Shown here: positions 8,238 to 16,117 of the stretch, piece by piece
Layout: the number at the start of each line of letters is the position of its first letter
How positions within the stretch are numbered: the stretch's first letter is position 1
Origin: Clostridiales bacterium
GTDB lineage: Bacteria; Bacillota; Clostridia; Lachnospirales; Lachnospiraceae
Direction: 5' to 3'
DNA length: 32,154 nucleotides
NCBI GenBank assembly: GCA_021204765.1
Contig: JAJPYU010000235.1
Location: 1 to 32,154, forward strand
Position numbers and translations under genes: made by a program
The notes under the pieces: generated by a model
Told to the model about the DNA's origin: nothing
Seen by the model: the letters and a program-made list of their open reading frames with translations, nothing else
The model's database searches: none

Positions 8238-8507
8238 ATGGAAGACAGACCGGATAAAATAGTTTTTTTGGATCCGGACACCGATGAGGAGTCAGAATTT
8301 TTTGTGCTGGAACAGACGTGCATAGCAGGCGTCAGCTATCTCCTTGTGGCCGAGGATGATGAGGAGGACTGTGACGCTTATATTTTAAGAGAATTGAGGA
8401 CAGATGAGGATGATATCATCTATGAGATCGTCGAGGATGATGGTGAGCTTGCCGCTATCACTAAAGTCTTCGGGGAACTCCTGGAGGATATCGAATTCGA
8501 TTTTTGA
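8238..8507 (+). CDS. DUF1292 family acidic protein (YrzB-like)
   Basis: An 89-residue, strongly acidic protein (many Asp/Glu, few basic residues). It matches the DUF1292 pattern: an N-terminal beta-rich part (DKIVFLDPDTDEESEFFVLE), a central YLLVAEDDEED and the later DDIIYEIVEDDGEL. The function is unknown; in Bacillus subtilis the homologue yrzB sits next to yrrK (ruvX), as here. Its stop codon TGA (8505-8507) is the first part of the left arm of a long RNA-like hairpin that runs to just before the RNase J gene. Confidence 0.9.
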   Translation: MEDRPDKIVFLDPDTDEESEFFVLEQTCIAGVSYLLVAEDDEEDCDAYILRELRTDEDDIIYEIVEDDGELAAITKVFGELLEDIEFDF

Positions 8508-8580
8508 TGATCCGGGATAAAAAGTCTTGCGATGGATGCCCGCATGCGACCGCATGACTTTGGAGCCTGTAGGATCATCA
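8505..8580 (+). promoter_or_regulatory. Long interrupted hairpin in front of the RNase J gene
   Basis: Outer arms TGATGATCC (8505-8513) and GGATCATCA (8572-8580) pair perfectly (9 bp). After asymmetric internal loops, AAAGTC (8521-8526) pairs with GACTTT (8556-8561), then a T-T mismatch, then TGCG (8528-8531) with CGCA (8551-8554). The left arm starts at the DUF1292 stop codon and the right arm ends 15 bases before the RNase J ribosome binding site. It may control translation or be a processing site. Confidence 0.6.
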
Positions 8581-8605
8581 AAGGATTTTGGATTGGAGGT
8601 GTGTT

Positions 8606-10267
8606 TTGCAGGCGGACAATAAAAATTTAAAGATAATCCCTTTGGGTGGACTGGAATCCATAGGGATGAATATTACTGCCTTCGAGTACGATGACAGTAT
8701 TATTGTGGTAGACTGTGGTCTGGCGTTCCCCGAGGACGACATGTACGGCATAGATCTCTGTGTGCCGGTGATCACTTATTTACAAGATAATGCAGATAAG
8801 CTGAAGGCTTTTTTTATCACCCACGGACACGAGGATCACATCGGGGCTTTGCCGTATGTATTTAAGGAAATAATTGCTCCTGTCTATGCCACCCGCCTTA
8901 CCATGGGACTGATCGAACACAAGCTGGATGAGCATGAGATGCTGGATGTGGTAAAGCGCAAGGTAGTCAGCTACGGACAGCATATTAATGCCGGAAATTT
9001 CGGTGTGGAGTTCATCAGGACGAACCACAGCATACAGGATGCGGCGGCTCTGGCCATACACACACCGGTGGGCATAATAGTCCACACGGGGGATTTCAAG
9101 GTGGATTACACCCCGGTCTATGGAGACGCCATAGACCTGCAGCGTTTCGGTGAGCTTGGTAAGAAGGGAGTCCTTGCACTGATGTGCGACAGTACCAACG
9201 CTGAGCGGGCCGGTTTTACCATGACGGAGCGGACGGTAGGGAAGATCTTTGCAAATATTTTCTCCGAACATACCCATCAGAGGATCATTATCGCCACCTT
9301 TGCCTCAAATGTGGACAGGGTGCAGCAGATCATAGACACGGCGTATAAATTCGGGCGGAAGGTGGTTGTGGAAGGCCGCAGCATGGTGACTGTCATTGAG
9401 ATCGCCTCTGAGCTGGGATATCTCAATATTCCTCCGGACACACTCATTGAAGTCGATTATATGAAAAATTATCCGGATGAGAGGATGGTACTCATCACCA
9501 CCGGCAGCCAGGGTGAGCCTCTGGCGGCATTGTCACGGATGGCCAACGGAACCCACAGGAAAGTGAAGATCACGCCCAATGACCTCATCGTCTTCAGTTC
9601 GAATCCCATACCCGGAAATGAGAAGGCAGTATCGAAGATCATAAATGAGCTTTACCAGATGAGTGCTGAGGTCATTTTCCAGGACACTCACGTATCAGGC
9701 CATGCCTGCCAGGAGGAGCTTAAGCTTATCTACTCCCTTTTGCAGCCGAAATACACTATTCCCATCCACGGTGAGTTCCGCCACAGGAAGGCCCAGGCCG
9801 GTCTGGCGAAGGAGCTTGGCTGGGACAGTGAGCATATACTTATGCTGTCCTCGGGAGATGTGCTGGAGATGGACGGAGAGAGTGCGGAGATTACCGGAGA
9901 GGTGCCGGCGGGAACAGTCTTTGTTGACGGCCTCGGCATCGGTGATGTGGGAAATATCGTCATGAGAGACAGACAGCATCTGGCGGAGGACGGCATCATT
10001 ATTGTGGTGCTGGCCCTGGATGCGGAAAACGGCGAGCTTTTGGCGGGACCGGATATAGTCAGCCGCGGCTTTGTATATGTGAAGGAATCTGAGAGCCTCA
10101 TTGACGAGGCCCAGGAAGTGGTGAATGCGGCGGTATGCCGCATGATAGATCAGGGTATCACAGACTGGGGCAGGATCAAGTCTGAGATAAAGGATGACCT
10201 GGGAGAATACGTGTGGAGGACAACTAAGCGGAGGCCCATGCTGATGCCGATCATACAGGAAGTGTAA
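8606..10267 (+). CDS. rnj: Ribonuclease J
   Basis: RNase J is a metallo-beta-lactamase/beta-CASP nuclease with 5'-to-3' exonuclease and endonuclease activity, central to mRNA turnover and rRNA maturation in Firmicutes. The protein (553 residues) shows the start KIIPLGGLESIGMNI, the metal motif THGHEDHIGALPY (about residues 72-84), DSTNAERAGFT, GSQGEPLAALSRMANG, SSNPIPGNE and the beta-CASP motif DTHVSGHACQEE. I place the start at TTG 8606 because GGAGGT (8595-8600) lies 5 bases before it; the upstream TTG at 8588 has none. Hairpins lie on both sides of the gene (8505-8580, 10281-10319). Whether it is RNase J1 or J2 cannot be told from the window. Confidence 0.95.
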   Translation: MQADNKNLKIIPLGGLESIGMNITAFEYDDSIIVVDCGLAFPEDDMYGIDLCVPVITYLQDNADKLKAFFITHGHEDHIGALPYVFKEIIAPVYATRLTMGLIEHKLDEHEMLDVVKRKVVSYGQHINAGNFGVEFIRTNHSIQDAAALAIHTPVGIIVHTGDFKVDYTPVYGDAIDLQRFGELGKKGVLALMCDSTNAERAGFTMTERTVGKIFANIFSEHTHQRIIIATFASNVDRVQQIIDTAYKFGRKVVVEGRSMVTVIEIASELGYLNIPPDTLIEVDYMKNYPDERMVLITTGSQGEPLAALSRMANGTHRKVKITPNDLIVFSSNPIPGNEKAVSKIINELYQMSAEVIFQDTHVSGHACQEELKLIYSLLQPKYTIPIHGEFRHRKAQAGLAKELGWDSEHILMLSSGDVLEMDGESAEITGEVPAGTVFVDGLGIGDVGNIVMRDRQHLAEDGIIIVVLALDAENGELLAGPDIVSRGFVYVKESESLIDEAQEVVNAAVCRMIDQGITDWGRIKSEIKDDLGEYVWRTTKRRPMLMPIIQEV

Positions 10268-10280
10268 CACAAGGGTACAG

Positions 10281-10319
10281 AAGTCAGACAATAGATGCTG
10301 GCATCTGATTGGCTGACTT
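10281..10319. other. Long hairpin after the RNase J gene, without T-tract
   Basis: AAGTCAG pairs with CTGACTT, then an A-G mismatch, CAAT with ATTG, a bulged G, and AGATGC with GCATCT: about 16 bp in 39 bases, starting 14 bases after the stop codon. GGGGATC rather than T's follows, so it is not a standard intrinsic terminator; a 3'-end stabiliser or processing site is possible. Confidence 0.55.
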
Positions 10320-10322
10320 GGG

Positions 10323-10537
10323 GATCCGCAAAAACATGAGTAAGAAGCCATTTTTCGAAGAAAAATGGGCGGATTACGATGCTACGAACACTTAGCAAGC
10401 TTAAGCGAGCTTACACATTGAACACTTAGCGACTGCGAAGCAGGAGCTTAGTGAGAAAGCGTGCAGAGCAGTGTGAGTGTATGCATAGCAATGTTTTCAG
10501 GATTGCGGGAACTCGAAGAGTGGAGCAATCCGTGTGT
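10323..10537 (+). repeat. Multi-hairpin intergenic repeat, copy 1 (upstream of ylbF)
   Basis: About 215 bp matching copy 2 at 16286-16498. The core at 10376-10489 is identical to 16337-16450 in 112 of 114 positions. Hairpins in order: CCATTTTTC with GAAAAATGG (about 10348-10368); two tandem units that both begin GAACACTTAGC and turn back on GCTTA, the second at 10423-10453 (CACTTAGC with GCTTAGTG, inner CTGC with GCAG, GAA loop); GCGTGC with GTATGC (wobbles); and GGATTGC with GCAATCC (10500-10531) enclosing ACTC with GAGT. The inner pair changes to GCAC with GTGC in copy 2, a compensatory change. It ends about 25 bp before the ylbF start codon. Confidence 0.85.
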
Positions 10538-10561
10538 TACAGAAGAATAGGAGGGGATAAA

Positions 10562-10894
10562 ATGGAGGATTACAACAACAGTCTTGACGCACTGGTGGAG
10601 GCTGTGAAGGCCAGCCCCCAGCTTAAACGTTACAAAAAGGCAGTGGAGCAGGTGGAGGATCATCCGGATAAAATAGCCCGGCTCCACGAGTTTCGTACCA
10701 AGACCTACGAGCTGCAGAATAAGGGGGACACAGTGGATATGTTCGCCGAGATGGACAGGCTGGCAGACTCATTTCATGATGTCTACCAGGATGACATAAT
10801 GAAAGAGTATGTCAACGCTGAGATAGCCCTCTGCAAGATCGTCCAGCACATTGAGCGGGAGATCATCGGCTGTCTGGATTTTAAGGAGATCTGA
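10562..10894 (+). CDS. YlbF/YmcA family protein
   Basis: A 110-residue, mostly alpha-helical, soluble protein of the YlbF/YmcA family (PF06133), recognised from the helical pattern SPQLKRYKKAVEQVEDHPDKIARLHEFR and VDMFAEMDRLADSF. In Bacillus subtilis YlbF, YmcA and YaaT form a complex that works with RNase Y in mRNA processing and affects competence and biofilm. Only this one member is visible here, but its position after RNase J fits an RNA-decay role. ATG 10562 is favoured by a strong AGGAGGGG at 10549-10556; the longer frame from 10451 reads through the repeat and is not real coding sequence. Confidence 0.88.
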   Translation: MEDYNNSLDALVEAVKASPQLKRYKKAVEQVEDHPDKIARLHEFRTKTYELQNKGDTVDMFAEMDRLADSFHDVYQDDIMKEYVNAEIALCKIVQHIEREIIGCLDFKEI

Positions 10895-10946
10895 TATCCG
10901 AAGAGCGTAGCGATCCGTGGTATCATCAGAATCATGTGTGGACGGC

Positions 10947-12194
10947 ATGAAGATGGAGAGAAGTATAAAAAAGCCTGAGCTGCTTATCCCGGCAGGAAGC
11001 CCTGAAGTGCTCAGGGTAGCTGTGACCTACGGTGCGGATGCCGTCTACATCGGAGGGGAATCCTTTGGACTGAGGGCCGGGGCCAAGAATTTCACACCGG
11101 CAGGCATGAGAGAGGGCATAGCTTTCGCCCACAGGGAGGGAGTGAGGGTCTATGTCACGGTAAATATCTTCGCCCATGAAAATGATCTGGCCGGTATAAG
11201 GGATTATCTTCTTTCACTGAAAGAGCTGCGGCCGGATGCACTTATCATTTCCGATCCGGGTGTGTTTGTGCTGGCTCGGGAGATCTGCCCTGATATTGAC
11301 ATTCATATCAGCACCCAGGCGAATAATACGAACTCTGAGACTTTTCTCTTCTGGTATGAGTTGGGAGCTAAAAGGGTTGTGGCTGCCAGAGAGCTTTCCC
11401 TGGAGGAGATTGGCGGGATCAGGTCCCGGATCCCCTCAGATATGGAAATAGAGGCTTTCGTCCACGGTGCCATGTGCGTATCCTACTCCGGACGCTGCCT
11501 GCTCAGCAACTACCTCACCGGCCGTGACGGCAATCAGGGCGCATGCACCCATCCATGCCGCTGGAAATACACTTTGGAGGAAGAAAAGCGGCCTGGTCAG
11601 TATCTGCCTGTTTTCGAGGATGGGCGGGGGACATATATAATGAACTCCGCCGACCTGTGCATGATCGACCACATTCCGGATCTTGCAGATGCCGGTGTTG
11701 ACAGCCTGAAGGTGGAGGGACGAATGAAGTCCGCACTTTATGTGGCGGTGGTGACAAAAGCCTACCGCCGTGCCATTGATGATCATTTCCGCAGGCCGCA
11801 TTATTATCAGGAACATGCGGCTGATTACCTGAGAGAAGTCAGCGAGTGTACCAGACGGAAATTTTCCACGGGTTTTTTCTATGGAAAACCAGATGATACG
11901 GCTATGATCTACGACAGCAACACCTATATCCGGGACTACACATTTCTTGGAGTAGTGGGTGAGAGGACTGCTGACGGTTATTTTCGTATCGAGCAGAAAA
12001 ATAAATTTTCTGTGGGAGAAACTATTGAAATTGTGAGGCCGGAGAGCGATAATATTGAAGTGACCGTAAAAGATATCCGCAACGAGGAGGGTCTGCCGCA
12101 GGAGTCGGCACCCCATCCCCGTCAGATTCTGTATATTAACGTGGGGCATGAGATGGAAATGTATGATGTCCTGCGAAGAAAAGAGGAGGAATAA
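10947..12194 (+). CDS. Peptidase U32 family protein, probable tRNA uridine-34 hydroxylase (TrhP-like)
   Basis: Members of this family (TrhP in Bacillus and E. coli) make 5-hydroxyuridine at tRNA position 34 with prephenate as donor; 'peptidase' is a historic label. The visible signature is EAFVHGAMCVSYSGRCLLSN, then GRDGNQGACTHPCRWKY, whose cysteines (C-x6-C and C-x3-C) are the likely Fe-S ligands. Earlier are LLIPAGSPEVL and the barrel strand GADAVYIGG. At about 415 residues it is near the single-gene family length. The start is uncertain: ATG 10947, ATG 10953 and GTG 10917 all lack a clear ribosome binding site. The lactonase gene follows after 5 bp. The TrhP role is inferred from family; some U32 members act on rRNA (RlhA). 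Confidence 0.85.
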   Translation: MKMERSIKKPELLIPAGSPEVLRVAVTYGADAVYIGGESFGLRAGAKNFTPAGMREGIAFAHREGVRVYVTVNIFAHENDLAGIRDYLLSLKELRPDALIISDPGVFVLAREICPDIDIHISTQANNTNSETFLFWYELGAKRVVAARELSLEEIGGIRSRIPSDMEIEAFVHGAMCVSYSGRCLLSNYLTGRDGNQGACTHPCRWKYTLEEEKRPGQYLPVFEDGRGTYIMNSADLCMIDHIPDLADAGVDSLKVEGRMKSALYVAVVTKAYRRAIDDHFRRPHYYQEHAADYLREVSECTRRKFSTGFFYGKPDDTAMIYDSNTYIRDYTFLGVVGERTADGYFRIEQKNKFSVGETIEIVRPESDNIEVTVKDIRNEEGLPQESAPHPRQILYINVGHEMEMYDVLRRKEEE

Positions 12195-12199
12195 GTGCT

Positions 12200-13264
12200 A
12201 TGGCTGAGGAGCGTTATGTGGCTTATGTGGGTACCTATACCCGGGGGAAATCAGAAGGGATATATATTCTGGACATTGATACGGATACCTGGACGCCGAC
12301 TGTGAGAAAGGCTGTATCGGCCTATAATCCCTCGGACGTGCTGGTATCGAACAGCGGGGAATATCTGTACTGCACCACGGATCAGGGTGTGGCTTCCTTT
12401 AAGATAATGCCCGACGGTGACCTGGAGTTCATGAACCTTCAATGGACCGGCGGCATGAGGGGCTGCTATCTGGAGACCGATGATGAGGATAATTATCTCT
12501 TTGTGGCAGGATTTTATGACGGGCGTATCTCCGTCATGCATTTAAATGACGATGGCACTATCGGGGATATATCCGACGGAGTCTTCCATCAGGGAATGGG
12601 AGTGGATGCCTCCGGGAGGAATCTGATGCCGCACATCACCTGTGTGAAGATGGCACCTGATCTAAAAGGACTCTTTGCCGTGGACAACGGGCTTGACCAG
12701 GTAAAGTCCTATGATTTCGATGAGAAGACCGGGAAGCTGAAGCTCAGGGATATCATACGCTGTGAGCTGGATTCCCACCCCAGACTGGTGCATGTGGACT
12801 GGCAGGGGCAAATTGTGTACATACTTATGGAGACAGCTAATCAGGTGGCTGTATACAAGCTGCCTGAGAGGGGGACCCTGGAGGAGAATTCTTTCATTAA
12901 GCCAATCCAGAAAGTGCCCACCTTGGCGGGAGAGCACCGTCGCCATTCGGCTTCATTCGGAATGGATTTCTCCAGGGACAGGAAGCATCTTTTTGTCAGC
13001 AATACCACCACGAATATCGCATCGATATTTGATATAGACCCCGATACAGGACTTTTGACCATGAACTGCTTTGGCTCTTTAAGCGGGGATTATCCCAAGG
13101 CCATTGCGGCCATGCCGGACGGAGAGCATTTTATCGCCCTGGGGCAGAATACCGGGACGATCACGACATACAAGGTGAATTATGAGGAGAAATACTTTTT
13201 GATGTCTGCGAAACCGTTGTTAGTGGAGCAGCCCAACAGTATATATATCCATAAGCTCGCGTGA
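12200..13264 (+). CDS. Lactonase family beta-propeller protein
   Basis: A 354-residue cytoplasmic protein of the lactonase family (PF10282), the seven-bladed beta-propeller fold of 6-phosphogluconolactonase Pgl. Typical pieces are YVAYVGTYTRGKSEGIYILDID at the N-terminus, NPSDVLVSNSGEYLY, and later ASFGMDFSRDRKHLFVSN and the blade-closing FIALGQNTGTITTYKV. Some members hydrolyse 6-phosphogluconolactone, others act in different sugar or cell-wall contexts, and no pentose phosphate gene is adjacent, so the substrate is open. The ribosome binding site AGGAGG lies within the end of the U32 gene, so translation is probably coupled. It is convergent with tgt, and the 56-bp gap holds no obvious terminator. 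Confidence 0.85.
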   Translation: MAEERYVAYVGTYTRGKSEGIYILDIDTDTWTPTVRKAVSAYNPSDVLVSNSGEYLYCTTDQGVASFKIMPDGDLEFMNLQWTGGMRGCYLETDDEDNYLFVAGFYDGRISVMHLNDDGTIGDISDGVFHQGMGVDASGRNLMPHITCVKMAPDLKGLFAVDNGLDQVKSYDFDEKTGKLKLRDIIRCELDSHPRLVHVDWQGQIVYILMETANQVAVYKLPERGTLEENSFIKPIQKVPTLAGEHRRHSASFGMDFSRDRKHLFVSNTTTNIASIFDIDPDTGLLTMNCFGSLSGDYPKAIAAMPDGEHFIALGQNTGTITTYKVNYEEKYFLMSAKPLLVEQPNSIYIHKLA

Positions 13265-13320
13265 GGGAAATGAAAATGCGGTTATGCGGGCAGGATCCGA
13301 AGTCGGGTCGCTGAGGCAGG

Positions 13321-14451
13321 CTATTCATCCTGGCTCATACGATAGAGCTTATCTTCTTTATATGTATGATATTTACCCGCATCAATCGCATCACGGATCT
13401 CAGACATCATCGTATTATAGAAATAGAGATTGTGCAGCACGCAGAGGCGCATGCCCAGCATCTCTTTTGCTTTTAAGAGGTGGCGGATGTAGGCGCGGCT
13501 GTAGCTGCGGCAGGCGGGACAGGCACAGCCCGGTTCAATAGGGCGGGTGTCTTTCTCGTATTTTTTATTAAAGAGATTCAGCTTGCCGTGGTTGGTGTAG
13601 ACGTGTCCGTGCCGTCCGTTGCGGCTGGGGTAGACACAGTCGAAGAAGTCCACGCCGCGCTCAACGCTCTCCAGTATATTGGCCGGGGTGCCGACGCCCA
13701 TGAGATAGGTGGGCTTATCCTGGGGCAGATATGGCACTGTGACATCCAGAATGTGATACATTTCCTCGTGTGTCTCCCCGACAGCCAGGCCGCCTACGGC
13801 GTAACCGTCCAGATCCATCTCACTGATGCGCTTTGCATGGTCAATGCGGATATCCTCGTAGATGGCCCCCTGGTTTATACCAAAAAGCAACTGATCCTTA
13901 TTTATGGTATCCTCCAGTGAATTCAGGCGTTGCATCTCATCTTTACATCTTACAAGCCAGCGATAAGTCCTGTCGACTGAGGGCTTAACATAATCCCTTT
14001 CAGCCAGGGCGGGGGCGCACTCGTCGAAAGCCATGGCTATGGTGGAGGCCAGGTTAGACTGTATCTGCATACTGACCTCAGGGCTCATGAAAATGATACG
14101 GCCGTCCACATGGGAATGGAACCTGACTCCTTCCTCTCTGATCTTCCTCAGCTCCGCCAGGGAGAATACCTGGAAGCCGCCGGAGTCGGTGAGCACCGGC
14201 CTGTCCCAGACCATAAACTTCCTGATGCCGCCCAGCTCCTTTATCAGCTCATCGCCGGGGCGCACATGGAGATGGTAAGTATTGGACAGTTCTATCTGGG
14301 CACCAATCTCATGGAGATCTTCAGTTGAAACCGCCCCCTTAATGGCCGCAGCCGTCCCCACATTCATAAATACCGGTGTCTGGACAGTGCCGTGGACTGT
14401 GGTAAATTCCGCTCTTTTTGCTCTGCCGTCTGTCTTAAGTATCTTATACAT
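13321..14451 (-). CDS. tgt: tRNA-guanine transglycosylase
   Basis: Tgt exchanges guanine-34 in GUN-anticodon tRNAs for preQ1 on the way to queuosine. The 376-residue protein has PVFMNVGTAAAIKG, the catalytic-Asp segment LTDSGGFQVFSL, the nucleophile region FFDCVYPSRNGRHGH and the zinc site CACPACRSYSRAYIRHL with a later His. The usual GIVQGG loop reads GINQGA; I believe this is common in Lachnospiraceae rather than a defect. No preQ1 riboswitch was seen upstream and no queuosine synthesis genes are in the window. It is divergent from aroC; a weak minus-strand promoter may lie at GCGACA (14520-14515), 17 bp, TATAAA (14497-14492). Confidence 0.95.
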   Translation of the reverse strand: MYKILKTDGRAKRAEFTTVHGTVQTPVFMNVGTAAAIKGAVSTEDLHEIGAQIELSNTYHLHVRPGDELIKELGGIRKFMVWDRPVLTDSGGFQVFSLAELRKIREEGVRFHSHVDGRIIFMSPEVSMQIQSNLASTIAMAFDECAPALAERDYVKPSVDRTYRWLVRCKDEMQRLNSLEDTINKDQLLFGINQGAIYEDIRIDHAKRISEMDLDGYAVGGLAVGETHEEMYHILDVTVPYLPQDKPTYLMGVGTPANILESVERGVDFFDCVYPSRNGRHGHVYTNHGKLNLFNKKYEKDTRPIEPGCACPACRSYSRAYIRHLLKAKEMLGMRLCVLHNLYFYNTMMSEIRDAIDAGKYHTYKEDKLYRMSQDE

Positions 14452-14470
14452 TTCAAAATTCCTTTACGAC

Positions 14471-14499
14471 TTTACGATTTTGTAAAAACATTTTATAAT
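14471..14499 (+). promoter_or_regulatory. Probable aroC promoter
   Basis: TTTACG (14471-14476), a 17-bp spacer and consensus TATAAT (14494-14499). This would give a leader of about 200 bases carrying the hairpins described for 14511-14674. The -10 overlaps a possible divergent tgt promoter. Confidence 0.55.
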
Positions 14500-14580
14500 G
14501 GGTTAAAAGATGATTGTCGCCATGCGGCAATCAGATAAATTTACTCTAACCTATCAGAGGCTAAAAATCAAGATATAGTG

Positions 14581-14674
14581 CTGCGTCATGATAATGTAAG
14601 CATGAGTTTTTGTTACCGTGTGAAAAGTAACGAGTTTTTTCAGGCCTGCACCGGGCACTCCGCTGCCGGTGCAG
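14581..14674 (+). repeat. Conserved-loop hairpin element, copy A (aroC leader)
   Basis: The element starts with GCTGCGTCATG, has GTTAC with GTAAC pairing around 14613-14632, then TTTTCAGGC and a terminal hairpin: CTGCACCGG (14646-14654), loop GCACTCCGCTG (14655-14665), CCGGTGCAG (14666-14674). Copy B (15980-16048) shares the box, the TTTTCAGGC lead-in and the identical 11-nt loop, with three compensatory stem changes. It lies about 25 bases upstream of the aroC ribosome binding site. Confidence 0.8.
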
Positions 14675-14713
14675 AAAACAGATAAATCAAGCTTAAGCAG
14701 GGAGGAATGTGAT

Positions 14714-15817
14714 ATGGCCGGTTCAACATACGGAGATATTTTTAAAATAACTACCTGGGGAGAATCCCACGGTAAGGCGGTCGGCGTGGTGGTGGACGGC
14801 TGCCCTGCGGGACTCACGCTCTGCGAAGAGGATATACAGAAGTTTCTGGACAGAAGGAGACCCGGCCGGTCTGTTTACGCCACTTCCCGCAGGGAGAGCG
14901 ACATTGTGGAAATCCTTTCCGGTGTCTTCGAGGGAAAGACCACGGGCTCTCCCATTTCCCTGTTAGTGAGAAATACCGACCATCATTCCGCTGATTACAG
15001 TGATATAGCGGATAAATACCGCCCGGGGCACGCTGATTACACTTTCGATGCCAAGTATGGATTCAGGGATTACCGCGGAGGCGGACGTTCATCCGGCAGG
15101 GAGACCATAGGACGTGTGGCTGCCGGGGCCATTGCAGTCAGATTATTAAATGAGCTAGGGATCTCCCTGCTTGCCTACGTGAAATCCATAGGGCAGATAC
15201 ATGCCGACATGGAAAAGTTTGACCCTGGGGAGATTGGCAGGAATCCTTTATGTATGCCGGATGCACTGGCAGCCGCCAGGGCCGAAGCCTGTCTTGGTGC
15301 CTGCATACAGAATAAAGATTCCATGGGAGGCGTGATAGAGTGCGTTATCAGCGGCCTGCCCGCCGGGATAGGCGAGCCGGTCTTTGATAAGCTGGACGCC
15401 AGGCTTGCGAGTGCAGTCATGTCCATTGGGGCTGTGAAAGGATTTGAGACAGGTGACGGTTTTGCAGCGGCGGCCATGCATGGCTCTGAAAATAATGACC
15501 CTTTCATTACAGACTATGAAGGCCATATCATAAAGCAGACTAATCACTCAGGAGGTACCCTGGGCGGTATCAGCGATGGCGGAGAGCTAATATTCCGAGC
15601 CGCCTTAAAGCCCACTCCCTCAATAGCACAACCCCAGCAGACTGTGACATCATCCGGAGAACCGACGATTATAGAGATAAAGGGACGTCATGATCCGGTC
15701 ATTGCGCCCCGCGCCGTTGTGGTTGTCGAATCCATGGCTGCGCTGACCATAGCGGATCTGATGCTGGAAAACATGGGTTCGAGGCTGGAGTATGTAAAGA
15801 AAATATATAATAAGTAA
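14714..15817 (+). CDS. aroC: Chorismate synthase
   Basis: AroC converts 5-enolpyruvylshikimate-3-phosphate to chorismate using reduced FMN, the last step of the shikimate pathway. The 367-residue protein begins MAGSTYGDIFKITTWGESHG, then shows GGGRSSGRETIGRVAAGAIA and the FMN/substrate segment HSGGTLGGISDGGELIFRAALKPTPSI. All hallmark stretches are intact. ATG 14714 is preceded by AGGGAGGA (14699-14706); the frame upstream to 14669 is part of the leader. No other aro gene is nearby, so it is a stand-alone transcription unit with a structured leader. There is no ordinary T-tailed terminator after it; a 17-bp hairpin stands 130 bases downstream. Confidence 0.96.
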   Translation: MAGSTYGDIFKITTWGESHGKAVGVVVDGCPAGLTLCEEDIQKFLDRRRPGRSVYATSRRESDIVEILSGVFEGKTTGSPISLLVRNTDHHSADYSDIADKYRPGHADYTFDAKYGFRDYRGGGRSSGRETIGRVAAGAIAVRLLNELGISLLAYVKSIGQIHADMEKFDPGEIGRNPLCMPDALAAARAEACLGACIQNKDSMGGVIECVISGLPAGIGEPVFDKLDARLASAVMSIGAVKGFETGDGFAAAAMHGSENNDPFITDYEGHIIKQTNHSGGTLGGISDGGELIFRAALKPTPSIAQPQQTVTSSGEPTIIEIKGRHDPVIAPRAVVVVESMAALTIADLMLENMGSRLEYVKKIYNK

Positions 15818-15946
15818 ACTGTTCACACAGTAGCGCTCTTCGCAAGAAAATCGCAAGAATTTCAGGTCTCGACATTTGGGAACTTAGAGAGTAGTATTTG
15901 CGTGTACGAAAAATTTGAGTTGACCGCTTTCTATTTTTCGCAATTA

Positions 15947-15984
15947 CAGCAAAAGGCATTTCCATGAGGAAGTGCCTTTTGCTG
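15947..15984 (+). other. 17-bp hairpin after aroC, terminator-like but without a T-tract
   Basis: CAGCAAAAGGCATTTCC (15947-15963) pairs with GGAAGTGCCTTTTGCTG (15968-15984) around ATGA, with one wobble. The 3' arm runs into the GCTGCGTCATG box of the next element. No T-run follows. Confidence 0.65.
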
Positions 15985-16048
15985 CGTCATGGTATAGGTT
16001 GATCGGTTACTTTTCAGGCCCGCGCCAGGCACTCCGCTGCTGGCGCGG
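15980..16048 (+). repeat. Conserved-loop hairpin element, copy B
   Basis: The GCTGCGTCATG box, GGTTAC, TTTTCAGGC, then CCGCGCCAG (16020-16028), loop GCACTCCGCTG (16029-16039), CTGGCGCGG (16040-16048). The loop is identical to copy A at 14655-14665. Three base pairs differ by compensatory double changes: C-G for T-A, G-C for A-T, A-T for G-C. Confidence 0.8.
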
Positions 16049-16072
16049 TGAGAACGAGTAAATTATGCCAAA

Positions 16073-16116
16073 GCAGCACCCGCCTCGCCGGAGGCGACTT
16101 TAAATGCGGGTGCTGC
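16073..16116. other. Perfect 11-bp hairpin with a nested inner hairpin
   Basis: GCAGCACCCGC (16073-16083) pairs perfectly with GCGGGTGCTGC (16106-16116). Inside, CGCCTC (16081-16086) can pair with GAGGCG (16091-16096); the two stems share three bases, so they are partly alternative. Confidence 0.6.
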
Positions 16117-16117
16117 A

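Noticed and set aside
9695..10351. A 218-codon minus-strand frame over the end of the RNase J gene
   Set aside because: Overlaps the beta-CASP coding region antisense; no supporting features.
10451..10561. N-terminal extension of YlbF (37 residues)
   Set aside because: The extension is translated repeat sequence; the strong ribosome binding site is directly before ATG 10562.
13480..13920. 146-codon plus-strand frame opposite tgt
   Set aside because: Antisense to the conserved zinc-site and nucleophile coding region of tgt; low-complexity Val/Ala start.
14452..14713. preQ1 riboswitch before tgt or T-box/tryptophan-type leader before aroC
   Set aside because: No preQ1 pseudoknot pattern upstream of tgt on the minus strand, and no T-box sequence in the aroC leader.
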